Position numbers and translations under genes: made by a program. Positions 1-8,214 of a stretch of 29,207 nt of DNA are shown here, one piece after another (within the stretch, counting starts at the first letter, position 1; each line of letters starts with the position of its first letter). Source of the stretch: an uncultured Ruminococcus sp. (GTDB lineage Bacteria > Bacillota > Clostridia > Oscillospirales > Ruminococcaceae); assembly GCA_946183385.1 (NCBI GenBank), contig CAMHBN010000001.1, forward strand, positions 1 to 29,207, given 5' to 3'. Below the pieces are notes generated by a model. The model did no database searches, was not told where the DNA came from, and saw only the letters and a list, made by a program, of their open reading frames with translations.

Positions 1-108
1 GGGCTCCGCCCTCGACCCGCAAGCCTTTGAAAAGGCTTGAGCGAAACTTTCGGCATCGCGATGTAGTTCGTTCGGAACGGAAGATTACTCCGCGATTGAC
101 GCCTCTGG
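1..108. repeat. Intergenic edge sequence with two short palindromes
   Basis: This is the non-coding edge downstream of the MMPL gene. GGGCTCCGCCC (1-11) and AAGCCTTTGAAAAGGCTT (22-39) are self-complementary. Both resemble the hairpin cluster at 10752-10843. They may act as a transcription terminator for the transporter gene, but no clear T-run is seen. Confidence 0.4.
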
Positions 109-2215
109 TCAGTGGCTGAATACGTGTAAATGGCGTCTGTGCGAGGTATGCCCGCTGTCCTTGGGCAGGAAGCCCGCACTCGTCTTGCAGATTATGCTGT
201 CGAATACCATGAACATCGACGGCAGCACTGACCACCATCGAGATGAGAGCTCCGCGCGAGAGCAGTACGCACAGCGAGGATATCATACCGATCTTGGAGT
301 AGACAGCCACGCCTACCGTTGCCGCGAAGAAGCCGAGTGCCGAGGTGATGACCGAGCGTATCGAGGTCGCGAGGGCTATTCCGACCGCTTCCTTCTTGTC
401 CCTGCCGCCCGAACGCTCCGTGCGGTATCTCGTCGTCATCAGTATCGCGTAATCGACCGTCGCGCCGAGCTGTATCGTACCGATAACGACCGACGCTATG
501 AACGGGAGCGAGGTGTTCGTGTAGTAGGAGATACCGAGATTTATCATTATCGCGAGCTCTATCACCGCTACCAGTATCACGGGCAGCGATACCGACTTGA
601 ACGTGAACGCGATGATAAGGAATATCGCCGCTATCGAGAGCACGCTGACCACCTTGAAGTCGCGGTTGGTTATGTCGATGAGATCCTTCGTCGCGGGAGC
701 TTCGCCGATGAGCATTCCGCCCGCGTCGTACTTCTGCACGATGCTGTTGAGCTTTGCCACCTGAGCATTTACGTCATCGGAGGCTACCTCGTACTCCGAG
801 CCTATCAGCATGAGCTGCTTGTTCTCGCTCTTGAGCTTGCTGCGTATCGAATCGGGTACGACCTCGTCGGGGATTGCGGGTCCTACCAGTGTATTGTAGC
901 CGAGTGTGAACTGCACGCCGTCAACTTTGTCCATTTCGTTGAGCATTGCCGTTGCCGTCTTGGCGTCCATGCCGGAGTCAACGAGGAGGATATGCGTGCT
1001 GTTCATATTGTACTCTTCCTCGAGCTTCGTGTTCGCTGTTATGCTCGCGAGCTCCTTGGGGAGGGTGCTGTCGAGCTTGTAGTATACATCATAGTGGAGA
1101 TATCCGAACACCGCGGGTATCACCAGTACCACCGCAAGAGTGAGGAAGGCTCCCGAGTGCTTGACGATGAACGAGGACGTTCTCGAGAAGCTCGGCATGA
1201 AGTCGCGGTGCGAGGTCTTCGCTATTGCCTTGTCGAATATGAGTATCATCGCGGGGAGCACTGTTATGCAGGCGATAACGCCGCATATAACGCCCTTTGC
1301 CATTACTATGCCGAGGTCAAGTCCGAGCGTGAAGCTCATGAAGCACATCGCGAGGAAGCCGGCGACCGTCGTGAAGGAGCTGCTGACAACGGCTGTTACC
1401 GTGTTCGCTATCGCGTGAGCCATAGCCTCGACCCTGTCGTCGGGGAAGAGCTCCTGCTGCTCCTTGTAGCTGTGCCACAGGAAGATGGAGTAGTCCATCG
1501 TCACGCCGAGCTGGAGTACCAGCGCCAGCGCCTGCGTGATGAACGATATTTCGCCTATCGCGAAGTTGGTACCGAGGTTCCACACTATCGCGATTCCGAT
1601 GCTGAGCATGAAGAATATCGGTATGAGGAAGCTGTCCTTAGTCAGCACGAGCACCGCGCTCGTGAGAATTACCGCGATTATCGCGTAGATTATCGACTCG
1701 CTGTCGGAGAGGTGCTTCATATCGGCTGTTACTGCGCTCATACCGCTGATGAAGCACTGCTCGGAGGTGATGTCCCTCATCTCGTCGATGGCGTTGAGCG
1801 TTCTGTCTGCGGAGGTGGACTCCTCGAAGAATACCGCCATCAATGTGGTGTCGCCCTTGTTGAAGAAGTCGCGCACCTTAGCGGGGAGTATCTCCTTCGG
1901 GACGTTCAGGTCTGTGAGCGTCTCATAGCAGACCACGTTGGATACGCCGTCTACCTCCGATATCTTATCGGCGGTATCGGCTATCTCCCGTTCGGTCATG
2001 CCGTCCACCATCACGAACGAGAAGCCGCCCTGCCCGAACTCGTCTATCAGTATGTTCTGACCGACCATAGTGTTTATGTCCTTGGGCAGGTATGAGAGAA
2101 TGTCGTAGTTTACCCTTGTATTGATGTAGCCGATAGCCGACGGTATCAGAAGCAGTATGCCTACCGCCAGTATCAGCACCCGGTGCTTGGCTATGAATTC
2201 ACCGAACCTTAGCAT
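109..2215 (-). CDS. MMPL/RND-family transporter, frameshifted near the 3' end
   Basis: Translating from the ATG at 2215 gives a protein that begins MLRFGEFIAKHRVLILAVGI, typical of Firmicutes MMPL/RND exporters (about 700 aa, two repeated six-helix halves with large outer loops). Two family-typical transmembrane motifs are seen: VTMDYSIFLWHSY near residue 240 and ATVDYAILMTTRY near residue 588. Both carry the Asp expected for proton coupling. After codon 662 (around 227-232) the frame breaks. The original frame runs on with non-family sequence to the window edge without a stop. Shifting by one base restores LPSMFMVFDSIICKTSAGF and a normal C-terminus ending at a TGA at 109-111, about 701 aa in total. 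This is either a recent mutation in the last helix or a sequence error. It is divergent from a TetR gene, so it is probably a TetR-controlled efflux or lipid exporter. The substrate cannot be told. Confidence 0.8.
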
Positions 2216-2275
2216 GAAATCGTCCCCTTCTTATGGAAATGTGCCGCAAGCGGCTGTGAATCGCTTTCTGTAAAC

Positions 2276-2304
2276 AGTATATTCCGAAACTGACCGAAAG
2301 TCAA
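2276..2304 (-). promoter_or_regulatory. Sigma-A promoter of the MMPL transporter
   Basis: On the minus strand, -35 TTGACT (2299-2304) and -10 TATACT (2276-2281) are separated by 17 bp. The TGAC-N5-GTCA palindrome at 2291-2303 covers the -35 box and the upstream spacer, where bound repressor would block polymerase. Confidence 0.75.
2291..2303. promoter_or_regulatory. TetR operator-like palindrome, copy 1
   Basis: TGAC-CGAAA-GTCA. It is one of three copies of TGAC-N5-GTCA in the divergent region and overlaps the MMPL promoter. Confidence 0.65.
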
Positions 2305-2323
2305 TATCGAATCCGAGAAAAAT

Positions 2324-2336
2324 TGACTTGCGGTCA
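2324..2336. promoter_or_regulatory. TetR operator-like palindrome, copy 2
   Basis: TGAC-TTGCG-GTCA. It begins 33 bp from copy 1, close to three helical turns, and lies upstream of both promoters. Confidence 0.6.
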
Positions 2337-2376
2337 GATTTTTGTAGACCTGCACAAATACGGCTCGCCTTGATTA

Positions 2377-2389
2377 TGACTTATGGTCA
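2377..2389. promoter_or_regulatory. TetR operator-like palindrome, copy 3
   Basis: TGAC-TTATG-GTCA. It begins 53 bp from copy 2, close to five helical turns, and ends 11 bp before the -35 box of the regulator gene, a position suited to autoregulation. Confidence 0.65.
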
Positions 2390-2400
2390 ATTTTACAAGC

Positions 2401-2429
2401 TTGACACTGTCGAAAATATGCGATATAAT
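2401..2429 (+). promoter_or_regulatory. Sigma-A promoter of the TetR gene
   Basis: TTGACA (2401-2406), 17-bp spacer, TATAAT (2424-2429): a perfect consensus promoter about 43 bp before the start codon. Confidence 0.85.
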
Positions 2430-2471
2430 GAGTGTGACAGATAAAATCACGCTCGTATGCGGGAGGTTAAA

Positions 2472-3095
2472 ATGGGAAAAGTTGATGTCAACAAACAACA
2501 GAAGGAATCGTCCCTGCTGAAAACAGCTTTTGAGTTCTTCACAACAAAGGGGTTCAGCAAGACCTCTATCTCCGACATCGCGGGAAAAGCAGGCGTGGCA
2601 AAGGGTACGTTTTACCTTTATTTCAAGGATAAATACGATATACGCAACAGGCTCGTGGCGCATAAGTCGAGCCAGCTGTTCATGAACGCCATGAAGGAGC
2701 TCGGTCCCGAGCTGAAAAATGTCACCTTCGAGGAGAAGATGATACGCATAGTCGATAATATCATCAATCAGCTCAACGACAACCAGTCGCTGCTGACGTT
2801 CATCTCCAAGAACCTCAGCTGGGGCGTGTTCAAGTCGGCGCTGACGTCGCCCGCCTCCGAGGACGACGTTGACTTCAACCGCATATACGACCTCATGCTC
2901 GCGGAGGCTCCGTACAAGCTCCGCGACCCAGAGATAATGGTGTTTATGATAATCGAGCTCGTGTCCTCGACGTGCTACTCGGCGATACTCTATAAAGACC
3001 CGTGCACGCTCGCGGAGCTGAAGCCGTATCTGTACGATACGATAAAGCTGATAATCGCCCAGCACAGGGTAGACGATAAAAAAGCGGCTCGATAA
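2472..3095 (+). CDS. TetR/AcrR-family transcriptional regulator
   Basis: A 207-aa DNA-binding repressor. The N-terminal helix-turn-helix spans about residues 12-58, with the classic segment SISDIAGKAGVAKGTFYLYF (33-52) followed by KDKYDI. The C-terminal half is a helical ligand-binding and dimerisation domain with no diagnostic signature, so the inducer is unknown. The ATG at 2472 was chosen because GGGAGG (2461-2466) sits five bases before it. An in-frame ATG at 2457 lacks a ribosome site. The gene is divergent from the MMPL transporter, and three matching palindromes between the two suggest that it represses both. A hairpin with a T-run overlaps its stop codon. Confidence 0.9.
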   Translation: MGKVDVNKQQKESSLLKTAFEFFTTKGFSKTSISDIAGKAGVAKGTFYLYFKDKYDIRNRLVAHKSSQLFMNAMKELGPELKNVTFEEKMIRIVDNIINQLNDNQSLLTFISKNLSWGVFKSALTSPASEDDVDFNRIYDLMLAEAPYKLRDPEIMVFMIIELVSSTCYSAILYKDPCTLAELKPYLYDTIKLIIAQHRVDDKKAAR

Positions 3096-3105
3096 GCCGC
3101 TTTTT
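3081..3105 (+). terminator. Intrinsic terminator of the TetR gene
   Basis: Stem AAAGCGGCT (3081-3089) pairs with AGCCGCTTT (3095-3103), with a 5-nt loop and then further T residues. The TAA stop lies inside the loop side of the hairpin. Confidence 0.85.
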
Positions 3106-3121
3106 CTGATGTGCAGTATTT

Positions 3122-3150
3122 CGGGCGGATAATATCCGCCCCCTACAAGG
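3122..3150 (-). repeat. TGTAGGG hairpin family, unit 1
   Basis: A GGGCGGAT/ATCCGCCC stem followed by CCTACA, the family end on the minus strand. See the finding on this dispersed family. Confidence 0.7.
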
Positions 3151-3207
3151 ATATGTGCTCATATAAAATACGAATGTTAAATCCATGTAAAATCATTCCG
3201 TTTCCTA

Positions 3208-3235
3208 TTGACTGGCTGTCCCGTTTCTGTATAAT
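3208..3235 (+). promoter_or_regulatory. Promoter of the Na/Pi cotransporter gene
   Basis: TTGACT (3208-3213) and TATAAT (3230-3235) with a 16-bp spacer, about 60 bp before the start codon. Confidence 0.7.
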
Positions 3236-3295
3236 ATAAAGTAGAGAAATATTAAAAGGGAATTGTATCAACTACAGAAATGAGGTAAATTCTGT

Positions 3296-5119
3296 ATGAA
3301 TGGAACTGATTTTTCCATCTTCAACATCTTCACTATGCTCGGAGGACTTGCCTTCTTCCTCTACGGAATGAACGTAATGTCCACAGGTCTTGAGAAGCTG
3401 ACGGGCGGTAAGCTCGAGATAGCGCTCAAGAAAATGACTTCCAACAAATTCATGGCTATCCTGCTCGGCATGGTGGTCACGATAGCGATACAGTCGTCGT
3501 CGGCGATGACTGTAATGCTGGTCGGCTTCGTAAACTCGGGGCTCATGGCTCTCGAGGAGACCATTGCCGTGTGCTTCGGCTCGAACATCGGTACGACCTT
3601 CACCGCGTGGATACTCTGCCTCAGCGATATCAAGGGCAGCGAGAGCGGCGGCGTACTGCAATTCATTACGGAGCTGCTCAAGCCCGAGGCATTCTCGCCT
3701 CTCATAGCCCTTGTCGGCATCATGATGATAATGGGCTGCAAGAAGAACAAGCACAAGGACATCGGACGCATCATGGTCGGATTTGCCGTGCTCATGACGG
3801 GTATGACCCTCATGTCGCAGGCTATGGCTCCGCTGAAGGATTCGCCCGAATTTCAGGAAAAGCTCACCGCCTTCAAGAACCCCATCCTCGGCGTTATCGT
3901 CGGAGCGGCGTTCACCGGCATAATCCAGAGCTCCGCGGGCGCTATCGGTATCCTCATGACATTCTCGGGCGGCTCGCTCACCTACGGTATGGCGCTCCCG
4001 ATAATCATGGGCTGCAACATCGGTACCTGCGTGACGGCTCTGCTCTCCACCTTCGGCGTTAGCCGCGACGCAAAGCGCGTTGCGTGGATACACATACTCG
4101 TAAAGATAATCGGTACTATCGTACTGCTCCCGATAATCCTGCTTCTGCAGAGCTTCACGGGCTTCGGCGACATCATGAACGAGAGCGTCGGCTATGTCGG
4201 TATCGCGGTAATGCACACGGTATTCAATGTCGCGACCACGATAATGTTCCTGCCGTTCACGGCTCTGCTGGTCAAGCTCTCGCACCTCGTTGTCCGCGAC
4301 AAGAAGGGCGGAGAGGTCGAGGTCGAGGAGAACCGCCTGCGCGGACTTGACGAGCGCTTCCTTAAAACTCCCGCTGTCGCAGTCGAGACCTGCCGCAGCA
4401 CCACAATTGAAATGGCAAATATCACGAGCGAGGCTATAAACGACGCGCTGGAGCTCCTCGTGTCGCCGTATAACGAGGAAAAGGTGCAGTCCGTCATTGA
4501 GGCGGAGGACCTCATCGACCACTACGAGGACAAGATAAACAGCTACCTTGTTCGCCTGTCGAAGAGCTCCGTAACGGGCAAGGACAGCCGCAAGGTCTCG
4601 AAGATGATGCACTGCGTCGGCAACTTCGAGCGTATCTCCGACCACGCCGTAAACCTCATAGAATCGGTGCAGGAGTGCAAGGAGAAGGGGATAAAGTTCT
4701 CCGACGAATGCATCAACGAGCTGAGGGTCATCTCCGAGGCTATATCCGAGAACATCTCGATAGCGTTCAGCGCATATATCACCGACGACCTCGGCGCCGC
4801 CCACAAGGTAGAGCCGCTTGAAGAGGTCGTGGACAACCTCAGCACTGAGCTGAAAAACCGCCACATCCGCCGCCTGCAAAATGACGAGTGCACGGTGGAG
4901 CTCGGCTACATCTTCCAAGACATTCTGACCAATCTTGAACGTATTTCCGACCACTGTTCAAATATTGCGGGCTGTCTCATCGAGACAGACGAGAAGACCA
5001 ACCTCCACGCCTATCTCCACGACGTGAAGGAGAACGACGAGACCTTCCGCAACGAGTACCGCAGCTACTCGGAGAGGTACTTTGCCCGCCTTGATGAGGT
5101 AATCAGTCAGGAGCATTGA
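3296..5119 (+). CDS. Na+/phosphate cotransporter with PhoU-like C-terminal domain (NptA type)
   Basis: A 607-aa membrane protein of the NaPi-II/NptA family, which imports phosphate with sodium. The membrane half (about 1-340) contains the two inverted family repeats. Each carries a Q-S-S motif (QSSSA at 66-70, QSSAG at 211-215) and a paired GSNIGTT or GCNIGTC segment. The cytoplasmic half (about 365-600) has the repeated E/D-rich helices and ISDHAVN or ISDHCSN motifs of PhoU domains, which usually link transport to phosphate signalling. The length fits the NptA-PhoU architecture. The ATG at 3296 follows GAGGT. The gene is transcribed alone from its own promoter and ends at a bidirectional palindromic terminator. 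No Pho-box-like repeat was noticed. Confidence 0.92.
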   Translation: MNGTDFSIFNIFTMLGGLAFFLYGMNVMSTGLEKLTGGKLEIALKKMTSNKFMAILLGMVVTIAIQSSSAMTVMLVGFVNSGLMALEETIAVCFGSNIGTTFTAWILCLSDIKGSESGGVLQFITELLKPEAFSPLIALVGIMMIMGCKKNKHKDIGRIMVGFAVLMTGMTLMSQAMAPLKDSPEFQEKLTAFKNPILGVIVGAAFTGIIQSSAGAIGILMTFSGGSLTYGMALPIIMGCNIGTCVTALLSTFGVSRDAKRVAWIHILVKIIGTIVLLPIILLLQSFTGFGDIMNESVGYVGIAVMHTVFNVATTIMFLPFTALLVKLSHLVVRDKKGGEVEVEENRLRGLDERFLKTPAVAVETCRSTTIEMANITSEAINDALELLVSPYNEEKVQSVIEAEDLIDHYEDKINSYLVRLSKSSVTGKDSRKVSKMMHCVGNFERISDHAVNLIESVQECKEKGIKFSDECINELRVISEAISENISIAFSAYITDDLGAAHKVEPLEEVVDNLSTELKNRHIRRLQNDECTVELGYIFQDILTNLERISDHCSNIAGCLIETDEKTNLHAYLHDVKENDETFRNEYRSYSERYFARLDEVISQEH

Positions 5120-5138
5120 TGAGCTCATGATCCTTTAT

Positions 5139-5180
5139 AAACGGAAAAGAGAGTTCCCGCGGGAACTCTCTTTTCCGTTT
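5139..5180. terminator. Perfect 42-nt palindrome, bidirectional terminator
   Basis: The 21-nt arms 5139-5159 and 5160-5180 are exact reverse complements with no spacer. AAA and TTT ends give U-rich 3' ends on both strands. It sits between two convergent genes, 19 bp after one stop and 3 bp from the other. Confidence 0.85.
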
Positions 5181-5182
5181 TA

Positions 5183-6838
5183 TCATGCCTTGAATATGAA
5201 TCTGATGAAGTTGTACATCATCGGTATGACGGTCTTGCTGTCGTGTCCGCCGCCAGGTACCGAGAGGTAGATGTTCTCGGTGCCGTGCTGTGTGAAGAGG
5301 TCGCTGTACTGCTTGGGGTAGTCGTTTACCATGCCGTCGTTGGTTCCGCCCGCTATCAGGAGGAGATACGGCGAGTACGGCGGGTCGATGCGCATATCGT
5401 CCTTGCTCATTACGCCGGGGTGGTTCATTAACTGATCCTTCGTCGGGAAGATACCCGGTGCGGGAGCTCCCGCGCCTACGTATCCGACCTTGTCGCAGCA
5501 CTTGATACCAACGTAGAGAGCCTCTCTGCCGCCCATCGAGAAGCCCGTTATCGCGGTGTTCTCGCGTCCCGTCTTGACGGGGTAGTGCGACTCGATATAG
5601 GGCATGAGGCTGTCGGGGAGATCCTCCACGAAGTTGTCGTATCCGGGGACGTCCGCCTGACCGTTGCCCGTCTGCTTCTCGTGATTCGGGTCGGTGTACT
5701 GGTTCGTGAAGACTATTATCATCGGTACGGCGTCGCCGCTCTTGATGAGGTTGGTGGCTATCTCGCGCACGCCCATGCCGTTCACCATCGAGGACTCGTC
5801 TCCGCCGTAGCCGTGGTTAACGTAGAGCACGGGGTACTTCTCACTTTCGCTGTAGTTCGGCGGGAGCCATACATTCGCGCCCTTGTTGCGGTTAGCCTTC
5901 TTCGAGAAGTAGGTGATGTGCTCTATCTTGCCCTGTGCGTTCGACAGTACTGACGAGGGCACATTCGGCGTTATCTGGTTCTTTATACTTGCCATATAGT
6001 CGGTGTTGGCGGGGGTGGTCGTCGTAGTCGTCACGGGAGCCGTTGTCGTGGTGGTAGTAGTTGTCATCGTTGCCCGCGGGAATTCTCCCGTCTGCCCGAG
6101 CACGAATTTCGCGAGGACAACGAGGTCGTTGACCGCGAAAGTGCCGTCTCCGTCAACGTCTGCGACGTCGATGCTGATACCCGCGTTCGAGCTCAGCAGA
6201 GCCTTTCTCGCGCCGATGAGGTCGAAGGCTGTGACAGCTCCGTCACCGTCAAAATCGCCCCATATCTTGGAAACATTTGTGGTGGGAGGCAGTTCGCCCG
6301 CCGCCGCGATGATGACCTCGTCTATGCTGAGATCAGCCGTGCCGTCCTCGGTCTCGACGTAGAGGACGTAGTCAGAGCCCTCGGGGAATTTGTAGTTCGT
6401 ATTCGTTAGAACCACGTAGTCTCCCGACGCCTGACCGCTCGCTATGTGGTCGTATACGGTCTTGCCCGAGGCGTCGGTATATTGCAGTGAGAGCATCATC
6501 TTTCCCGAGCCCGAAATTGCCGCACTGAATGCGTATTCCTCTCCCGCCTTGAAGACAGCCGCGGTGAGCGACTTCTGAGCACCGTTCCACGAGCTGCTCC
6601 TGCCCGTGACCGTCAGTGCCTTTTCGCCGAGATAGGCATTGCTTCCAAGCTCGGCGGAAGCTCCGCCTCTGCCTGTCCAGCCGTCAACGCCGTCCTCGAA
6701 GGTGCCGTGGTAATAGTACCCGACAGGGTCGAGCGCGACTGCTGTGTTCCGCTGTATGTACGTGCCCGTCGGGGACGCCGCCGCCGAGAGCATCACTGCT
6801 CCCGCGAGCACTCCCGAGAGCGCTTTTATTCTGTCCAT
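5183..6838 (-). CDS. Secreted dockerin-containing carbohydrate esterase (CE1-like) with N-terminal CBM
   Basis: A 551-aa cellulosome-type enzyme, probably removing feruloyl or acetyl groups from xylan. Order: signal peptide (1-22 or a little longer), a beta-rich carbohydrate-binding module of CBM4/CBM22 appearance (about 40-180), a type I dockerin (192-250, calcium loops DFDGDGAVTAFD and DVDGDGTFAVND), a Thr-rich linker (258-276) and an alpha/beta-hydrolase esterase domain (280-551). The triad is readable: nucleophile Ser434 in GFSMGG, Asp501 in GTNDG and His532 in GGGHD. The dockerin lies internally instead of at an end. The start at 6838 was chosen for AAGGAGG just upstream and the MDRIKALSG signal peptide; an in-frame ATG eight codons upstream lacks a ribosome site. 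The exact substrate is inferred. Confidence 0.9.
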   Translation of the reverse strand: MDRIKALSGVLAGAVMLSAAASPTGTYIQRNTAVALDPVGYYYHGTFEDGVDGWTGRGGASAELGSNAYLGEKALTVTGRSSSWNGAQKSLTAAVFKAGEEYAFSAAISGSGKMMLSLQYTDASGKTVYDHIASGQASGDYVVLTNTNYKFPEGSDYVLYVETEDGTADLSIDEVIIAAAGELPPTTNVSKIWGDFDGDGAVTAFDLIGARKALLSSNAGISIDVADVDGDGTFAVNDLVVLAKFVLGQTGEFPRATMTTTTTTTTAPVTTTTTTPANTDYMASIKNQITPNVPSSVLSNAQGKIEHITYFSKKANRNKGANVWLPPNYSESEKYPVLYVNHGYGGDESSMVNGMGVREIATNLIKSGDAVPMIIVFTNQYTDPNHEKQTGNGQADVPGYDNFVEDLPDSLMPYIESHYPVKTGRENTAITGFSMGGREALYVGIKCCDKVGYVGAGAPAPGIFPTKDQLMNHPGVMSKDDMRIDPPYSPYLLLIAGGTNDGMVNDYPKQYSDLFTQHGTENIYLSVPGGGHDSKTVIPMMYNFIRFIFKA

Positions 6839-6940
6839 TATTGATTCCTCCTTAAATAACATACCTGAATATAAACCACCATTTTAATAATACAGCATAT
6901 CACCGCTTTTTTAAACCCATAATTTACATTTTTGGTGGAT

Positions 6941-6976
6941 AAAAAATGCTCCCGACAATGATTTATCGGGAGCATT
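6941..6976 (-). terminator. Terminator of the 108-aa zinc-ribbon gene
   Basis: AATGCTCCCGA (6945-6955) pairs with TCGGGAGCATT (6966-6976). Read on the minus strand, the stem is followed by a run of six T. Confidence 0.85.
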
Positions 6977-6995
6977 AATATTCGCTTTTGCCGTG

Positions 6996-7322
6996 TCACG
7001 GGCGCTTTTTGCCGCAGTTTGTACAGAATTTGGAAGTGAGCCCGCTCATTCCGCACGAGCAGTTCCACGGTGCGTCGGGACGCTTTGTGCCGCACTCGGG
7101 ACAGAAGCTGCCGCTCGTGCAGCTGTTGCCGCAGCTGCATACCCAGCCCGTCGGCGGTACGGCTCCGAACTGCTTGCCGAGCGATACGGGGTCAGCGGAA
7201 CCCTGTTCGTTCATGATGCTGCTGACAACTCCCATAGCCACGCCGAGCTTTGCCATATCCTGCATATTATCAACGTTGAGGTCGCCCATGTTTGGTGTGC
7301 CTGTGAATCCGAAATACTGCAT
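6996..7322 (-). CDS. Small double zinc-ribbon protein
   Basis: A 108-aa protein of unknown role. The N-terminal half (about 1-55) is not recognised. The C-terminal half holds two zinc ribbons of the form CxCG...CxxCG, with Cys62, 64, 74, 77 and Cys88, 90, 100, 103. Similar paired ribbons occur at the C-termini of SPFH/virion-core-like Firmicutes proteins, but no SPFH domain is present here, so this may be a free-standing relative. The start follows AGGAGG with good spacing. The gene is divergent from another zinc-ribbon gene, each with its own consensus promoter in a 131-bp gap, so co-regulation is plausible. It is cytoplasmic by appearance. Confidence 0.8.
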   Translation of the reverse strand: MQYFGFTGTPNMGDLNVDNMQDMAKLGVAMGVVSSIMNEQGSADPVSLGKQFGAVPPTGWVCSCGNSCTSGSFCPECGTKRPDAPWNCSCGMSGLTSKFCTNCGKKRP

Positions 7323-7348
7323 AACGACACCTCCTTTTATCTACATCC

Positions 7349-7377
7349 ATTATATATGCTCTCCCGCAAATTGTCAA
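7349..7377 (-). promoter_or_regulatory. Promoter of the 108-aa zinc-ribbon gene
   Basis: Minus-strand TTGACA (7372-7377), 17-bp spacer, TATAAT (7349-7354). A perfect consensus. Confidence 0.85.
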
Positions 7378-7394
7378 GAGGTACTGACTGATAC

Positions 7395-7423
7395 TTGAAA
7401 TGCCGCGGCTTTTGTAGTATAAT
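7395..7423 (+). promoter_or_regulatory. Promoter of the 215-aa zinc-ribbon gene
   Basis: TTGAAA (7395-7400), 17-bp spacer, TATAAT (7418-7423). It is back-to-back with the divergent promoter, with only 17 bp between the two -35 boxes. Confidence 0.8.
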
Positions 7424-7453
7424 AAAAGCAACGTTATCTGAGGAGGTACAGAA

Positions 7454-8101
7454 ATGTCCAAGATATGCCGCAACTGCAATTCCATGCTTATGGACACCGC
7501 CTGCTTCTGCAACAACTGCGGAGTCCGTGTTACCGATGAAGTATTCGACAGCGAAACAATGAAAAACTGCGACCACTGCGGAGCGGTGCTGTACAAGAGC
7601 GCGCGCTTCTGCACGAACTGCGGTCTGCCCGTGGAAGCACCCGAAGCCAAGGGCTATGCGGGAAAGTGCGAGCGCTGCGGAACGTGGCTGAAGCCGAATG
7701 CGAAGTTCTGCAACAACTGCGGAAGGCGCATAACTCTGAACAATTACAACTTCACGCAGAAAGCCGCTGCTCCCGTGCAGGCTGCCGCTCCCGTGCAGGC
7801 TGCCGCTCCCGTGCAGACAGCAGCTGTAGTTCCCGCATACACTCAGCCGCCGACGAATGAGAGCGTGTACGCTCCCGTAGTTGAGGAGCCTCAGCAGCCG
7901 AAGGTGCTCCCGCCGCTGAGCAGCCGTCCGACGAGGAAGAACGACTACGAGGACGACATGAAGATAGATATGAATTTCGACCTTCCGCCCGTGGACGAGA
8001 TAGTCGTGCCCGCACCTGCCGATGAAGCTCCCGCGGAGGAGATAATAGACATCGAGCCCGTGCAGGATACACCGTCCGCACCCGGATCAGAGGTATTGTA
8101 A
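7454..8101 (+). CDS. Triple zinc-ribbon protein with Ala/Pro-rich acidic tail
   Basis: A 215-aa cytoplasmic protein of unknown function. Three zinc ribbons fill the first 90 residues, each CxxC...CxxC (Cys5/8/19/22, 39/42/53/56, 72/75/86/89). The spacing is regular enough to suggest tandem duplication. The rest is low-complexity: an AAPVQ repeat (about 104-121), then a Pro- and acidic-rich stretch probably lacking a fixed fold. No enzymatic or DNA-binding domain is seen, so an adaptor or metal-buffering role is only a guess. The start at 7454 follows GAGGAGG. The gene ends at a strong hairpin shared with the convergent cellulase gene. Confidence 0.85.
   Translation: MSKICRNCNSMLMDTACFCNNCGVRVTDEVFDSETMKNCDHCGAVLYKSARFCTNCGLPVEAPEAKGYAGKCERCGTWLKPNAKFCNNCGRRITLNNYNFTQKAAAPVQAAAPVQAAAPVQTAAVVPAYTQPPTNESVYAPVVEEPQQPKVLPPLSSRPTRKNDYEDDMKIDMNFDLPPVDEIVVPAPADEAPAEEIIDIEPVQDTPSAPGSEVL
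7763..7816 (+). repeat. Three tandem 18-bp repeats inside the zinc-ribbon gene
   Basis: Units 7763-7780, 7781-7798 and 7799-7816 end in GCTCCCGTGCAG. The last two are identical. They encode the AAAPVQ peptide repeat, and copy number could vary by slippage. Confidence 0.9.
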
Positions 8102-8175
8102 ACAATCCTTAAATTCTGTAACAATCGCGGGGATAAACTTGCCGTACATTTCATTAAGCGAGTTTACGAGCGACC

Positions 8176-8214
8176 GCGCAAAAGAGCACCCGTTGAGGGT
8201 GCTCTTTTTTGCGC
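8176..8214. terminator. Bidirectional terminator between zinc-ribbon and cellulase genes
   Basis: Stem AAAGAGCACCC/GGGTGCTCTTT with loop GTTGA. A T-run follows on the plus strand, and the flanking GCGC sequences also pair. It serves the plus gene and partly the convergent one. Confidence 0.8.

Noticed and set aside
161..2095. Long plus-strand open frame of 644 aa over the MMPL gene
   Set aside because: It is rich in Arg, Tyr, Glu and His with no domain, lacks a ribosome site and mirrors the high-G+C coding strand opposite. The minus frame is a clear transporter.
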